Source: Paulinella micropora (Eukaryota; Cercozoa; Imbricatea; Euglyphida). From it: a stretch of 30,536 nt of DNA. The translations under genes and the position numbers were made by a program. The notes beneath the pieces were generated by a model. That model saw only the letters and a list, made by a program, of their open reading frames with translations, was not told the origin of the DNA and ran no database searches. Shown here one piece after another: positions 1 to 10,709 of the stretch. How positions within the stretch are numbered: the stretch's first letter is position 1; every line of letters begins with the position of its first letter. Location: assembly GCA_009731375.1 (NCBI GenBank), contig BJOX01000209.1, positions 92,715-123,250 on the forward strand, written 5' to 3'.

Positions 1-345
1 ATGTATGTTCTGGATCAGGTGAACCTTGCACTCGTCACCTGAACGTATGTATGTATGTATGTATGTATGTATGCATGTATGTATGCATGTATGTATGTAT
101 GTATGTATGTATGTTCTGGATCAGGTGAACCTTGCACTCGTCACCTGAACGTATGTATGTATGTATGTATGTATGTATGTATGTATGTATGTATGTATGC
201 ATGCATGTTCTGGATCAGGTGAACCTTGCACTCGTCACCTGAACGTATGTATGTATGTATGCATGTATGCATGTATGTATGTATGTATGTATGTAAGTAT
301 GTTCTGGATCAGGTGAACCTTGCACTCGTCACCTGTACGTATCAT
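1..345. repeat. Composite array: 38-bp island x4 in (TATG)n
   Basis: Four near-identical 38-bp islands lie at 8-45, 114-151, 208-245 and 302-339, each embedded in (TATG)n of different length. Each island holds a perfect 7-bp inverted repeat, CAGGTGA and TCACCTG, around a 12-nt loop (16-22 and 35-41 in copy 1). The copies differ only at the end of the fourth (ACCTGTACG instead of ACCTGAACG), so the array is young. All reading frames are repeat-derived and no gene is supported. Confidence 0.9.
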
Positions 346-588
346 TGTATCTGTATGTATGTATGTATGTATGTATGTATGTATGTATGTATGTATGCAT
401 ATATGTGTGTGTGTAATATTGTATGTATGTATGTATGTACGTACGTATGTATGTATGTATGTATGCACGTACATATCTAAGTACATACGTATGTATGTAT
501 GCATGTATGTATGTATGTATGCATGTATGTATGTATGTATGTATGTATGTATGCAATAATTGCATGTATGTATGTATGTATGTATGTA
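346..588. repeat. Degenerate (TATG)n array
   Basis: Tetranucleotide TATG with interspersed TACG, CATG and a short (TG)n. It ends at a GC-rich point containing a NotI-type octamer at about 590-598. The following 589-747 bases are non-repetitive, with no recognisable gene. Confidence 0.9.
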
Positions 589-745
589 CCCGCGGCCGCT
601 TCCTGAGGTTTTGAAGTTTGGCTTTCATAACCTTAGCAAGTAAGAATAAGTAACAATGGGGAAGGAAGTAACTTAGAAGTTATTTTTAGGAATAACTTGT
701 AGAAAAAGAATCAAGAGCAAACAAGCAAGGAGATGGAGGTTGCCT

Positions 746-747
<2 letters not shown>

Positions 748-800
<53 letters not shown>

Positions 801-999
801 GTAGGATAGATAGATAGATAGGATAGATAGATAGATAGGATAGATAAGATAGGATAGATAAGATAGATAGATAGGATAGATAGGATAGATATGATAGATA
901 TGATAGATATGATAGATAGGATAGATAGGATAGATAAGATAGACAGGATAGATAGGATAGATAGGATAGATAAGATAGACAGGATAGATAGGATAGATG

Positions 1000-1032
<33 letters not shown>

Positions 1033-1035
1033 GCA
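748..1035. repeat. (GATA)n with GGATA/AGATA 9-10-mer variants
   Basis: Pure GATA at both ends. The centre carries higher-order units of the type GATAGATAGGATA and GATAAGATAGACAG, which suggests secondary amplification of mutated tetranucleotides. Confidence 0.92.
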
Positions 1036-1061
1036 GGCTAGTGGAATGGCGGTTTCCTGCT

Positions 1062-1062
<1 letters not shown>

Positions 1063-1155
<93 letters not shown>

Positions 1156-1222
1156 GTCTGTCTGTCTGGCTGGCTGGCTCTCTATCTGTCTATCTAACCA
1201 TCTATCTATTTATCTATCTATG

Positions 1223-1286
<64 letters not shown>
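1063..1286. repeat. (TATC)n array
   Basis: TATC array, the reverse complement of the preceding GATA array and separated from it by about 27 bp, so the two arrays could form a long hairpin. It contains short TGTC/TGGC variants near 1155-1190 and runs directly into dispersed repeat copy A. Confidence 0.92.
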
Positions 1287-1287
<1 letters not shown>

Positions 1288-1289
<2 letters not shown>

Positions 1290-1754
1290 TTGAAATGGGT
1301 GCCATCTGTCGACAGACAGAGAATTAGGGGATGGTGTGGGTGTGCTGGGCCCGTGGTGGGGTGCCTTATGTGTGCCTAGCCATACGCCTATAAGTCACAT
1401 GCCGAAATAGCGACGGGAAGCACAATCCTGTTCCCTCAGGGTGCCCTTTCTCGCTTGTTGAGCCCGGAATAAAACCCACAGTGCTCTGTCGGTTTATACT
1501 AGACTGTCGAACAGTCTCGAAACTCCATCTGCTTACTGGGCCCTCTGTAATGGAGGTGGGAGCTCGTTCTGCAAGGGGCGCTTTATGGAACGAGCCCTGG
1601 CCCCGCCTGGTACTAGGAAGCTTTGGTATTGCCTGTATCAGTCCCTTCCGTGCAAACATCACGGCTTAGCTGGGCATCGGGTTAATACTTTACCCACAGA
1701 CTTCCTGGTTGACGAAATCAGAAGCTCCTTTTTTCTGACATTAGTCGATATTTC

Positions 1755-1755
<1 letters not shown>
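1288..1755 (+). mobile_element. Dispersed repeat family, copy A
   Basis: About 468 bp that recur nearly identically at 18050-18516 (+) and in reverse at 22788-23335. It starts at TTTTTGAAATGGGTGCC, lacks the leader seen in the other copies, and ends at GATATTTCATC directly followed by (TATC)n. Internal landmarks are a palindromic AGACTGTCGAACAGTCT at about 1500, a CCTATAAG box near 1387 and a GGAATAAAACCC box near 1467. Short open frames inside it differ between copies by indels, so it looks non-coding. Class unknown: it could be LTR-derived or a non-autonomous retroelement with a microsatellite tail. Confidence 0.8.

Positions 1756-1843
<88 letters not shown>
1756..1843. repeat. (TATC)n tail of copy A
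   Basis: Uninterrupted TATC array joined without a gap to the end of copy A. The other copies end in TATC (or GATA on the opposite strand) at exactly the same point. Confidence 0.9.
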
Positions 1844-1845
<2 letters not shown>

Positions 1846-2174
1846 CTGCCAGGCGTGCCCTCCCTTCGATGTAAGAAAAATTGGCCGAGGGGCGGGACGT
1901 TGGCGATGAAGACCAGCCCTCCTAGAGCAAATTGCACCACATGCCAGTTGGCTACCTCGCAACGCTGCACCATAGGTAGCCTTGGCGTTGGGTGTTTTTT
2001 CCTTTGAGCTCGCCCATAAAAGGTACTCACCCTACACTTCGTGCTTGATGAGTGGATCCCTTCACTGGCCGTTGGTTATGAGAGAGCCAGAAAGGCGAAG
2101 GCAGGCCTGAGCCGAGGATGCCTCCTGGTAGGACGCTTATGGCCATTTGGCTATGCAACGCTCCTAGACTAAAC
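1846..2174. other. Non-repetitive island, no gene recognised
   Basis: About 330 bp of balanced composition between two (TATC)n arrays. Both strands keep short frames open (one of 65 codons on the minus strand, 1833-2030), but I see no family motif, splice-site pair or codon pattern that favours one. A CATAAAAGG box near 2013 resembles a TATA element, without further support. Confidence 0.5.
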
Positions 2175-2195
2175 ATATCTATCTATCTATCTATG

Positions 2196-2276
<81 letters not shown>

Positions 2277-2310
2277 ATCTTTCTTTCTATCTACCTATCT
2301 ATCTATCCAC
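2175..2310. repeat. (TATC)n array
   Basis: TATC with a few TTTC and TACC variants. The following 2311-2388 is a unique spacer without a recognisable gene. Confidence 0.9.
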
Positions 2311-2388
2311 ATACATAACCTGATATCAATTCCATACTGAGGTCTTGCGAGTCCACAGGAAACAGCTCCAGCTAGAAATATACAAGAA

Positions 2389-2497
2389 AAGAGAGAGAGA
2401 GAGAGATAAAAAAAGAGATAGATAGATAGATAGATTAGATAGATGGATAGGTAGATGGATAGATAGATGGATAGATAGATAGATAGATAGATAGATG

Positions 2498-2533
<36 letters not shown>

Positions 2534-2535
2534 CA
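2389..2535. repeat. (GA)n then (GATA)n array
   Basis: Short GA run, then GATA with GATG variants. It lies opposite in strand to the TATC array 80 bp upstream, another inverted pair. The spacer at 2536-2632 carries no recognisable gene. Confidence 0.9.
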
Positions 2536-2635
2536 TAGATACCTCCATCTTTTCCTGGAATGTAGCAATACCTTGAAGGCGATAACATACGACCTACAGA
2601 CCATGTTTTTATGGGAGAAGAGATAGATAGGTGCA

Positions 2636-2643
2636 TATACATT

Positions 2644-2727
<84 letters not shown>

Positions 2728-2748
2728 CATATACATATACACACACAC

Positions 2749-2799
<51 letters not shown>

Positions 2800-2858
2800 C
2801 ATATACATATACATATACATATACATGTACATATACATATACATATACATAAACATAC

Positions 2859-2909
<51 letters not shown>

Positions 2910-3004
2910 AATACAAATACATGTACAAATACATATACAAATACATATACAAATACATACACATACACATACAAATACACATACACATACACATACACAT
3001 GCAC

Positions 3005-3041
<37 letters not shown>

Positions 3042-3134
3042 TATACATATACATATACATACACATACGCATACACGTACATATACACATACATATGAAT
3101 ATACATATGAATATACATATGAATATACATATGA

Positions 3135-3180
<46 letters not shown>

Positions 3181-3237
3181 GAACATACATATGAATATAC
3201 ATATACATATACATATACATGTACATATACATGCACG

Positions 3238-3282
<45 letters not shown>

Positions 3283-3508
3283 TCATATACATATACATAT
3301 ATGTGTACATATACATATACATATACATATACAAATACAAATACATATACATACACATATACATATACATATACATATACATATGCATATATATATACAT
3401 ATACATATACATGTAATAATATGTACATGTACATGTACATATACATATACATATACAAAAACATATACATATACATATACATATACACATGTACATATAC
3501 ATATACAT

Positions 3509-3570
<62 letters not shown>

Positions 3571-3604
3571 GTACATAAACATATACATATACATATATAC
3601 ATAC

Positions 3605-3645
<41 letters not shown>

Positions 3646-3674
3646 AAAATATACATATACATATACATATACAC

Positions 3675-3735
<61 letters not shown>

Positions 3736-3863
3736 CACATACACATATACATACACATATACATATAAATATACATACACATATACATACACATATACAT
3801 ATACATATATATATACATATACATAAACATATACATATGCATATACATACATATAAGTATACG

Positions 3864-3934
<71 letters not shown>

Positions 3935-3976
3935 GTACATATACATACATATACATATACATACACATATACATAC

Positions 3977-4048
<72 letters not shown>

Positions 4049-4138
4049 GCATATACAGATACATATACATATACATACACGTATACATATACATATACAT
4101 ATACATACACGTATACATATACATATACATATACATAA

Positions 4139-4205
<67 letters not shown>

Positions 4206-4206
4206 T

Positions 4207-4283
<77 letters not shown>

Positions 4284-4325
4284 AATATACATATGCATAT
4301 ACATATAAATATACATATACATATG

Positions 4326-4391
<66 letters not shown>

Positions 4392-4406
4392 TATATACAT
4401 ATATAT

Positions 4407-4471
<65 letters not shown>

Positions 4472-4489
4472 AATATACATATACATATG

Positions 4490-4556
<67 letters not shown>

Positions 4557-4596
4557 ACATATATACATATATACATATACATATATACATATACAT
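2636..4596. repeat. Giant (ACATAT)n hexanucleotide array
   Basis: About 1.96 kb of ACATAT, punctuated by runs of TA (2755-2792), ACACAT (2947-3080), GAATAT (3107-3205) and ACATGT variants. The very long open frames here on both strands read only as alternating Tyr/Ile/His/Thr or Met/Tyr/Val/Cys and are not genes. Confidence 0.95.
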
Positions 4597-4684
4597 AGAC
4601 AGATAGACAGATAGACAGATAGATAGATATATAGATAGATAGATAGATAGATAGGTGGATAGACAGACAGACAGACAGACAGAC

Positions 4685-4731
<47 letters not shown>

Positions 4732-4776
4732 CAGATAGATAGATAGACAGATAGATAGATAGACAGATAGATAGAC

Positions 4777-4842
<66 letters not shown>

Positions 4843-4850
4843 GTAGGTGG
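4597..4850. repeat. (GATA/GACA)n array
   Basis: Tetranucleotide GATA mixed with GACA blocks, abutting the hexanucleotide array. Confidence 0.92.
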
Positions 4851-4909
4851 GTGGATGAACCGCGTCTTGGGCTTTTGCGTCATTTCCAGGGTATATTGCA
4901 ACCCATTCC

Positions 4910-4911
<2 letters not shown>

Positions 4912-5000
<89 letters not shown>

Positions 5001-5008
5001 GTGTAAAC

Positions 5009-5040
<32 letters not shown>

Positions 5041-5062
5041 TTATGTATATTTATATGTATAC

Positions 5063-5118
<56 letters not shown>

Positions 5119-5187
5119 GTATGTATATGTGTATGTATATGTGTATGTATATGTGTATGTGTATGTGTATGTGTATGTTTATGCGTA

Positions 5188-5274
<87 letters not shown>

Positions 5275-5275
5275 G

Positions 5276-5308
<33 letters not shown>

Positions 5309-5490
5309 TGTATATGTATATGTATATGTATATGTGTATGTATATGTATATGTATATGTACATGGTCATGTACATGGTCATGTACATGTACATGTACATG
5401 TACATGTACACATGTACATGTGAACATGTACATGTACATGTTCATGCACATGTACATGTACATGTATATGTACATGTATATGTATATGTG

Positions 5491-5548
<58 letters not shown>

Positions 5549-5653
5549 CATATGTATATGTATGTGTATATGTATGTGTATGTGTATACATATCTATCTA
5601 TCTATCTATGTATATGTATATCTATATGTATACGTATACGTATATGTATATGT

Positions 5654-5696
<43 letters not shown>

Positions 5697-5700
5697 CATT
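4912..5700. repeat. (ATATGT)n hexanucleotide array, opposite orientation
   Basis: About 790 bp of the reverse complement of the 2636-4596 unit. Variants include GTGTAT (5108-5225) and a palindromic (ACATGT) block at 5356-5475. With the upstream array it forms a kilobase-scale imperfect inverted repeat around a centre at 4597-4911. Confidence 0.93.
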
Positions 5701-5842
5701 TGTATATGTTTATTTATATATAGAAACCTCTGGCTCACGCTTATATTCAATCAGATTCCGAAATTGGAGCCGCGGTGTGAAGTACCTAAGATAGATAGAT
5801 AGGTGAATAGATAGATAGATAGATAGATAGACAGATAGATAG

Positions 5843-5884
<42 letters not shown>

Positions 5885-5962
5885 GTATACATATAAATAT
5901 ACATCTGGTTGAATATAAGCGTGACCCGGAGGTTTCTATACATAAATAAACATATACAAATG

Positions 5963-6008
<46 letters not shown>

Positions 6009-6112
6009 CATATACATATACGTATACATATACATATACATAATTTCGGAATCTGGTTGAATATAAGCGTGATCCGATTTCTATATATAAATAAACATAT
6101 ACAAATGTATAT
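5696..6112. repeat. 70-bp island, one direct and two inverted copies
   Basis: An island containing AGAAACCTCTGG...CACGCTTATATTCAA lies at 5696-5766 (+). It recurs as its reverse complement at 5904-5966 and 6041-6112, with (ACATAT)n between. The copies keep the adjoining hexanucleotide edge (TGCATTTGTATATGTTTAT), so island and repeat were copied together. The third copy lacks several bases beside GATCCG. No coding content is recognised. Confidence 0.85.
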
Positions 6113-6117
6113 GCATG

Positions 6118-6173
<56 letters not shown>

Positions 6174-6179
6174 TATACG

Positions 6180-6278
<99 letters not shown>

Positions 6279-6292
6279 GTATACGTATACGT
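5840..6292. repeat. (ACATAT)n blocks between island copies
   Basis: Three hexanucleotide blocks (5846-5903, 5966-6040, 6113-6292) in the orientation of the 2636-4596 array, ending in (CGTATA) and a short (GATA)n at 6293-6309. Confidence 0.9.
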
Positions 6293-6315
6293 ATAGATAG
6301 ATAGATAGGTAATAC

Positions 6316-6383
6316 TTGGTCTTTGTTTCGTCCCCTTCCATGTACATGGCCCCCACTTTGAATTTCGACTGTTCGTAGTCAAC
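6316..6383 (-). CDS. Candidate internal exon, Sel1-like segment
   Basis: On the minus strand a CAG acceptor is followed by 68 nt and then a GTATTA donor. The open frame gives VDYEQSKFKVGAMYMEGDE and a few more residues. The core KVGAMYMEGD resembles the LGxxYxxGxG turn of Sel1-like (TPR-type) repeats, which act as protein-protein scaffolds. The intron after it begins within a (TATC)n tract. No neighbouring exon could be joined with confidence: upstream sequence at 6390-6576 is open only for short stretches and ends in a CT-rich tract. The frame is short, so chance cannot be excluded. Confidence 0.3.
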
Positions 6384-6389
6384 CTGCAT

Positions 6390-6526
6390 GGAGATTGTAC
6401 CATGCGAATGAGGAGCAGCTCAGCTTATTGTAGCTACTATAAATAGCGAAGGGCGCCAAGATTGGCTGATTGTATACCAGGCAAGAATTGAGACGGGATG
6501 CAAAGATGTGGTGACACACACACTTT

Positions 6527-6564
<38 letters not shown>

Positions 6565-6741
6565 ATCTTCACACATACCGGGGAAATTTCGCTTCCATTG
6601 CCTTACCCTGGAGTTAATGAAATGGTTAAAAGTGAGAAAAAGCTAAGGGACCTTGGGGGGGTTGTCAGGTTTGTATTTTAACCCTAGCTTCGAATCTACC
6701 CAAGAAGCCTCGAGGAAAAACTCGGAAATGAAGGATTGCTA
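6390..6741. other. Unique spacer with (TC)n
   Basis: Mostly unique sequence with a CT dinucleotide run at about 6526-6561 preceded by a short CA run. No gene could be supported on either strand. Confidence 0.6.
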
Positions 6742-7060
6742 CATACATGCATGCATGCATGCATACATACATACATACATACATACACACACATACATAC
6801 ATACATACATACATACATGCATACATACATACACAGATAGATACATACATGCATATAGATAGATAGATACATACATGCATACATACATACATACATACAT
6901 ACCTGGACAAGGTCGACTGCCAGTATGCGCTTAACGGACACGCATACATACATAAACAGATACATACATACATACATATACATACATACATACATATATA
7001 CATACATACATACCTGGACAAGGTCGACTGCCAGTATGCGCTTGATCGACACGCGCACGC
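6742..7060. repeat. (CATA)n composite with a duplicated 42-bp island
   Basis: CATA tetranucleotide array containing two copies of an island starting CCTGGACAAGGTCGACTGCC (6902-6943 and 7013-7054). The second copy differs at its 3' end (GATCGACACGCGC instead of AACGGACACGC) and leads into a short CG-rich run. Confidence 0.88.
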
Positions 7061-7084
7061 GCACCTAATACCAAAAACTATTCT

Positions 7085-7249
7085 CACATAAAAGCATGCA
7101 CCCCCAGCAATTACCCTGGTAATTACATTTAATGTGGTTAGCTTCGCGGGGAAATTGCCCACGTAGCCGGCTACGTGGGCAATTTCCCCGGGAAGCTAAC
7201 CACATTAAGAGTAATTACCAGGGTAATTGCTGGTGAATGCTTTTATGTG
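7085..7249. mobile_element. 165-bp near-perfect palindromic (fold-back) element
   Basis: The left arm (7085-7168) and right arm (7169-7249) are reverse complements with only a few mismatches and no spacer. The centre is ACGTAGCCGGCTACGT and the outer tips are CACATAAAAGC and GCTTTTATGTG. The trinucleotide TCT flanks both ends directly, so a 3-bp target duplication is possible. It has no coding capacity. It is best read as a MITE or fold-back element, and transcribed it would form a very stable hairpin. Confidence 0.8.
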
Positions 7250-7395
7250 TCTTAAAATGCTTTATGATTGTTGTTGAATGCTTTTATGATTGTTGTTGTT
7301 GTTGATGATGATACCTACAGAAACACTAGTATATCTGTTGGTAGTTGTGAAGGTCTACTAGGTAGGTAGGTAGGAGAGAGGTCATCGATGCATTC

Positions 7396-7480
7396 ATAGA
7401 TAGATAGGTAACGAAGTAATAGATAGACAGATAGACAAACAGACAGACAGATAGATGGATAGATAGATAGATAGATAGAC

Positions 7481-7522
<42 letters not shown>

Positions 7523-7551
7523 GTAGGTAGGTAGGTAGGTAGGTAGGTACG

Positions 7552-7609
<58 letters not shown>

Positions 7610-7612
7610 CGT
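7396..7612. repeat. (GATA)n with a (GGTA)n core
   Basis: GATA array with GACA variants at its left and an internal block of about eight GGTA units near 7521-7550. It abuts the 3' end of the minus-strand open frame at 7613-8128. Confidence 0.92.
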
Positions 7613-8128
7613 ACCTCCTTGACTTCTGGCTTGACTTGTGGATCCTCGCGCGTATCCCGCGCAGTTGAAATTCGGAAAGACTGGGGTGATTTTGAGCTTT
7701 CCGATATGGGTGAATTGAAGCTGATTGGTGAGTAGGACTTTGCCTTCGACATCAACATCAAGAAGCAAGCACACATCCAAGTTTGCTAGGATTTTTTCGC
7801 AATCAACAAAGATGGTAGAACTTTTCTCAAGGAAGACTGAGGATGTGCAAAATGCTGGAAGATGATTGGAAAGCCCGTTTGCTGAACTTGCCCTGATGGT
7901 GCGAAGGGAAGGAGGAGAAACAAAAGGAGAAGGAGAACGAGGAAAAGGAGAGAAACGGAGAAGGAGAGAGTATTTGACCTCGGTCATCAAAAGCTCCGAG
8001 TCCTTCCGTAGTACAATGTGGTTTAATGTGTGCATTGTAGTCAGGGGATTTCCACTTTCGGAGTCGAGCATCACCATATTGTCCATGTTTTCGTAATTGT
8101 TACTATGGTTGCTGTTGAGGTCGCTCAT
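7613..8128 (-). CDS. Candidate protein-coding frame, unknown function
   Basis: An ATG at 8128 opens a 172-codon non-repetitive frame that then continues without a stop into the (TATC)n tract. The N-terminus is rich in Asn, Asp and Met ([19 protein letters not shown]). Residues near 55-75 are Ser/Pro/Phe-rich, encoded by a pyrimidine tract that ends in CACCATCAG (about 7902-7980), so this part may be an intron. After it comes a hydrophobic, plausibly folded stretch with [21 protein letters not shown] recognise no family, no signal peptide and no clear membrane segment. The real stop or donor before the microsatellite cannot be fixed. It may be a real gene or a chance frame. Confidence 0.4.
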
Positions 8129-8184
8129 AACAACAGTTGAGGACTGGGCACCAAAGCATCAAAGGCTCTGCGTTCATGAACAAA

Positions 8185-8350
8185 TTACATTAGATTACAT
8201 TACATTACATTACATTACATACATTACATGACATTGCATGACATGACATTACATGACATTACATTATATCACGTTACATTATATTGCATTACATCACATT
8301 GTATTAGGTTACATTATATTACACTATACTACATTATACAACATTATACA
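8185..8350. repeat. Degenerate (TTACA)n pentanucleotide array
   Basis: TACAT/TTACA units decaying into TATATTACA-type variants. The same pentanucleotide recurs at 22350-22380 and 28825-28850. Confidence 0.85.
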
Positions 8351-8517
8351 ATTTGGCCCCCATACCTCAGAAGGCTAACTTTTTTTTTTGGTGTTTTTTC
8401 CCGCGTTTGCGTTGAATTTTTTTTTCGTTCGTTTAAGAAAATAACGGTAGTCCTGGTTGCGCAACGCATAAAAAATTCGAACCACGCACAGGTTGGGGTA
8501 GACATGAATAAATAATG

Positions 8518-9040
8518 TCACCAAACAAACATGGAGTAGAAAACTAAGCAGATCTAGTGTATCTTTCAAACACACAAACAATCCAAAGACGCAAGCAGGT
8601 TCTTTTGTAGATGAAGCCTTCTCCAAAGACCAAAGTTGGTTCATATTCCCGTAAACCATGTGCCTTCTCCATCTTTGACAGACCTATCGAATGGTACCAC
8701 ATCGAAACTTGCCTTCTCCATCATTTGACAGACCTATCGAATGGTACCACATCGAAACTTGCGGTCGGTTTGGATGAACTCAAGTACTTCGACTATCCTC
8801 ACATATTTGTCCACCTCGAAAATTTGATAGACAATACCCAAACCTGTGCTGCAATGTGGTGTGTGTGAAAACCAAGTGTCTTTGTATTGCTTGTGTGTTT
8901 TGAAAGATACACTATACCTTGTTGGTTTTCTACCATGTTTGTTTGGTGACATTGTATACCTATACATGATGTATGCAACTTATGCATGATGTACATTTTC
9001 TCTTTTGCATTCCAGTAGGTTGTCTTTGTGCGCCACCCAC
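8518..9040. mobile_element. Fold-back relative of the 28.5-kb TIR element
   Basis: The segments 8518-8592 and 8876-8951 are imperfect reverse complements of each other (tips GTCACCAAACAAACATGG and CCATGTTTGTTTGGTGAC). Sequence between about 8518 and 8790 is the reverse complement of 28872-29110. The right end at about 9018-9040 (TTGCATTCC...GTGCGCCACCC) resembles the right terminus of the element at 28553-29170. It looks like a rearranged copy in which an arm was duplicated in inverted orientation. Frames in the shared part read FRCGTIR and HVCLVTLFIH on the minus strand but are broken. Confidence 0.65.
8662..8760. repeat. 49/50-bp tandem duplication inside the element
   Basis: Two adjacent copies (8662-8710 and 8711-8760) starting GCCTTCTCCATC and ending ACATCGAAACTT, differing by one inserted base. 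The copy of this element at 28.9 kb carries the unit once, so the duplication is local. Confidence 0.85.
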
Positions 9041-9079
9041 AAGTCTGACACAAAGAAGCATTCAACCCTTGTCAAGGCG

Positions 9080-9212
9080 ACAGACGCGCCATGAAGGCGG
9101 CTTTGGCAGCCTGTCATGAGCACAAGCATGCGGCAGCGGCTTTGGCAGCCATAGCCATTCATGAGGGCATGAGCACTATCCCCTCACTGATTTTGTGGTC
9201 TGTTATAGTTAT
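9080..9212. other. Small island with repeated GCGGCTTTGGCAGCC
   Basis: The 15-mer GCGGCTTTGGCAGCC occurs at about 9098 and 9136. The plus frame from an ATG at 9091 reads Ala/His-rich (MKAALAACHEHKHAAAALAA) before running into the (TTTC)n array. It is too short and too repetitive to call a gene. Confidence 0.3.
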
Positions 9213-9300
9213 CTTTCTTTCTTTCTTTCTTTCTATCTTTCTTTCCTTCTTTCTATCTTTCTATCTTTCTTTCCTTCTTTCTTTCTTTCTTTCCTTTTTT
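9213..9300. repeat. (TTTC)n array
   Basis: TTTC/TTTCTATC tetranucleotide tract. The following 9400-9600 is a purine-rich decayed GAAA/GAGA tract. Confidence 0.9.
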
Positions 9301-9605
9301 CTCCTAGTAAGCAAGGTTGAATAGAGAAAAGAAAGATGAACAAAATTAAGTTAATTCAAATGAATCCCGGTTCTAGGGAACGACAGTGCAAGGTCATAAA
9401 GAAAACTGGAACTAAAGTTCAACATAAAGCTCCTAGAAAGAAAAATAAAGGAAGAGAATAGAAACAGAAAGAGAAAGAGAAGGTACGAAAGAGAGACAGA
9501 GACAAAGAGAGAAATATAGAACGAAAAACAAAAAGATAGAAACACAACATAATAACAGAGACACAAAAACAAACACAACAACAGAAACAACAACGAGCAC
9601 ACTCA

Positions 9606-10147
9606 TCAGCCTTCTTTCCAGCAGCTCCTTTTCTGGATTGTGGTTGGCCAGCTTAACTCAGATCATTTGCGTATTATGTAATATTGCTGTTTTATGTTAC
9701 ATTAGTATGACTGTTATTGTTTTTCATTATAAATGTAATGTAATGCAATATTATGTAATGATTTGGTTTTAGTAATAAGTATGACATTTATTATGATTTT
9801 CATTATAAAGGTTATAATGTATGTAATACAACTTAATTTAATACATTGTAATGTAATAATTTTGTTTTTGTGTACTTTAGCTTACGCTTATTTTTTCCTA
9901 GCCGTAACCTAGCGTGTAAATGTAATGGAGTGAGGAAAGCACACAAACTTTGAGAATCAAATGATCAAATAAAGACAGGAAAGCAGATTCTTAAAAGAGA
10001 AAAAGATCACACTCAAGGGGGAAAAGACGTCCTTTGAACTAAAGAGTCGCCAAAGAGAGGGCGAGACACAAGACGAGTAGATACCAAATGTCACTCGTAG
10101 GTTTTTCATTTGTACGACTTTACTGAGCTTACATTCACAAAGATATC
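9606..10147. other. AT-rich spacer upstream of the LRR-Roc gene
   Basis: AT-rich sequence. An imperfect tandem pair shares TTTTCATTATAAA (9720-9732 and 9797-9810) with TAATGTAATG strings around it. No gene is seen. Upstream exons of the LRR-Roc gene would be expected here, but I cannot identify one. Confidence 0.5.
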
Positions 10148-10394
10148 ATGTTTGCTGATACATTACAGAAACACCGGCATCTGCGGCGCCTGCGACTCAA
10201 CGTGATCGCTTTGACAGACGACTTGTCGCTGCTAGTTTCGAGCGAAGACTGCTTAAGCTTTCTAGAAGAGCTGGATCTGCATAGAAACCGTCTTTCTTTC
10301 TCTCTCCCTCTTTCCCTTTTCTCATGCGTATCTCGTTCCTTTTTTTTAGGCTTGACGACGGTCCCAGCCGAGTTCGGAGACCCCAAGCGCTTTG
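10148..10394 (+). CDS. LRR exons 1-2 with a 60-nt intron
   Basis: Exon 1 (10148-10289, or from an acceptor CAG at 10165-10167) and exon 2 (10350-10394) join through a 60-nt GT..AG intron (10290-10349). The join restores a split Arg codon and yields FLEELDLHRNRLTTVPAEF, a textbook LxxLxxLxLxxNxLxxhP repeat. A weaker LRR (HLRRLRLNVIALTDD) precedes it. The intron is a multiple of three and stop-free, so an unspliced frame runs through and hides it. Exon 2 ends at a strong GGTAAGC donor in phase 1. Confidence 0.8.
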
Positions 10395-10645
10395 GTAAGC
10401 TACAAAAACTGCTGGACACATGCATTCAAGCAGCACATGACAAGATCTAAGGTTCAATCCCTCCTAAGCCATGGTTGGCGGTCTTAACCTAACAAGCTCT
10501 CTGCCTCTGTACTTTTGCTCACAATGCAATGTACAAGTCTTGGGACACTATACATATAGAAAGAAAAAATACGTTTGCATTGCATCGCTTCGTATTGGCT
10601 ACAAAAGACACCCCCTCTAAACTCCTTTGTTTTTCTTGTTGCTAG

Positions 10646-10709
10646 CACTTCGAAGGATAGAAATGCTAGCCTGAGCCTGTAATGATCTACAAACATCATA
10701 TACCATCAG
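10646..10709 (+). pseudogene. Third LRR exon with a premature stop
   Basis: A strong acceptor (TTGTTTTTCTTGTTGCTAG) ends a 251-bp intron. In the phase set by exon 2 the sequence reads ALRRIEMLA-stop-ACNDLQT. The Leu, Ile, Leu, Asn and Leu residues fall exactly where LxxLxxLxLxxNxL requires, with the TGA (10672-10674) at the third conserved Leu. A further candidate exon, 10710-10804, is open in the matching phase and includes QLWDGDDLGELLLLTSLAK, but it is only weakly LRR-like. Confidence 0.6.

Noticed and set aside
1-345. CRISPR-like array (38-bp repeats with variable spacers).
   Set aside because: The spacers are all (TATG)n microsatellite, not unique sequences, and the host is eukaryotic.
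2609-5802. Very long open frames on both strands (up to about 920 codons).
   Set aside because: They are translations of ACATAT/ATATGT hexanucleotides. Tyr/Ile/His or Met/Tyr/Val/Cys alternation has no codon constraint.
9091-9324. Ala/His-rich small protein at 9091.
   Set aside because: It consists of two copies of a 15-mer and then (TTTC)n; nothing supports translation.
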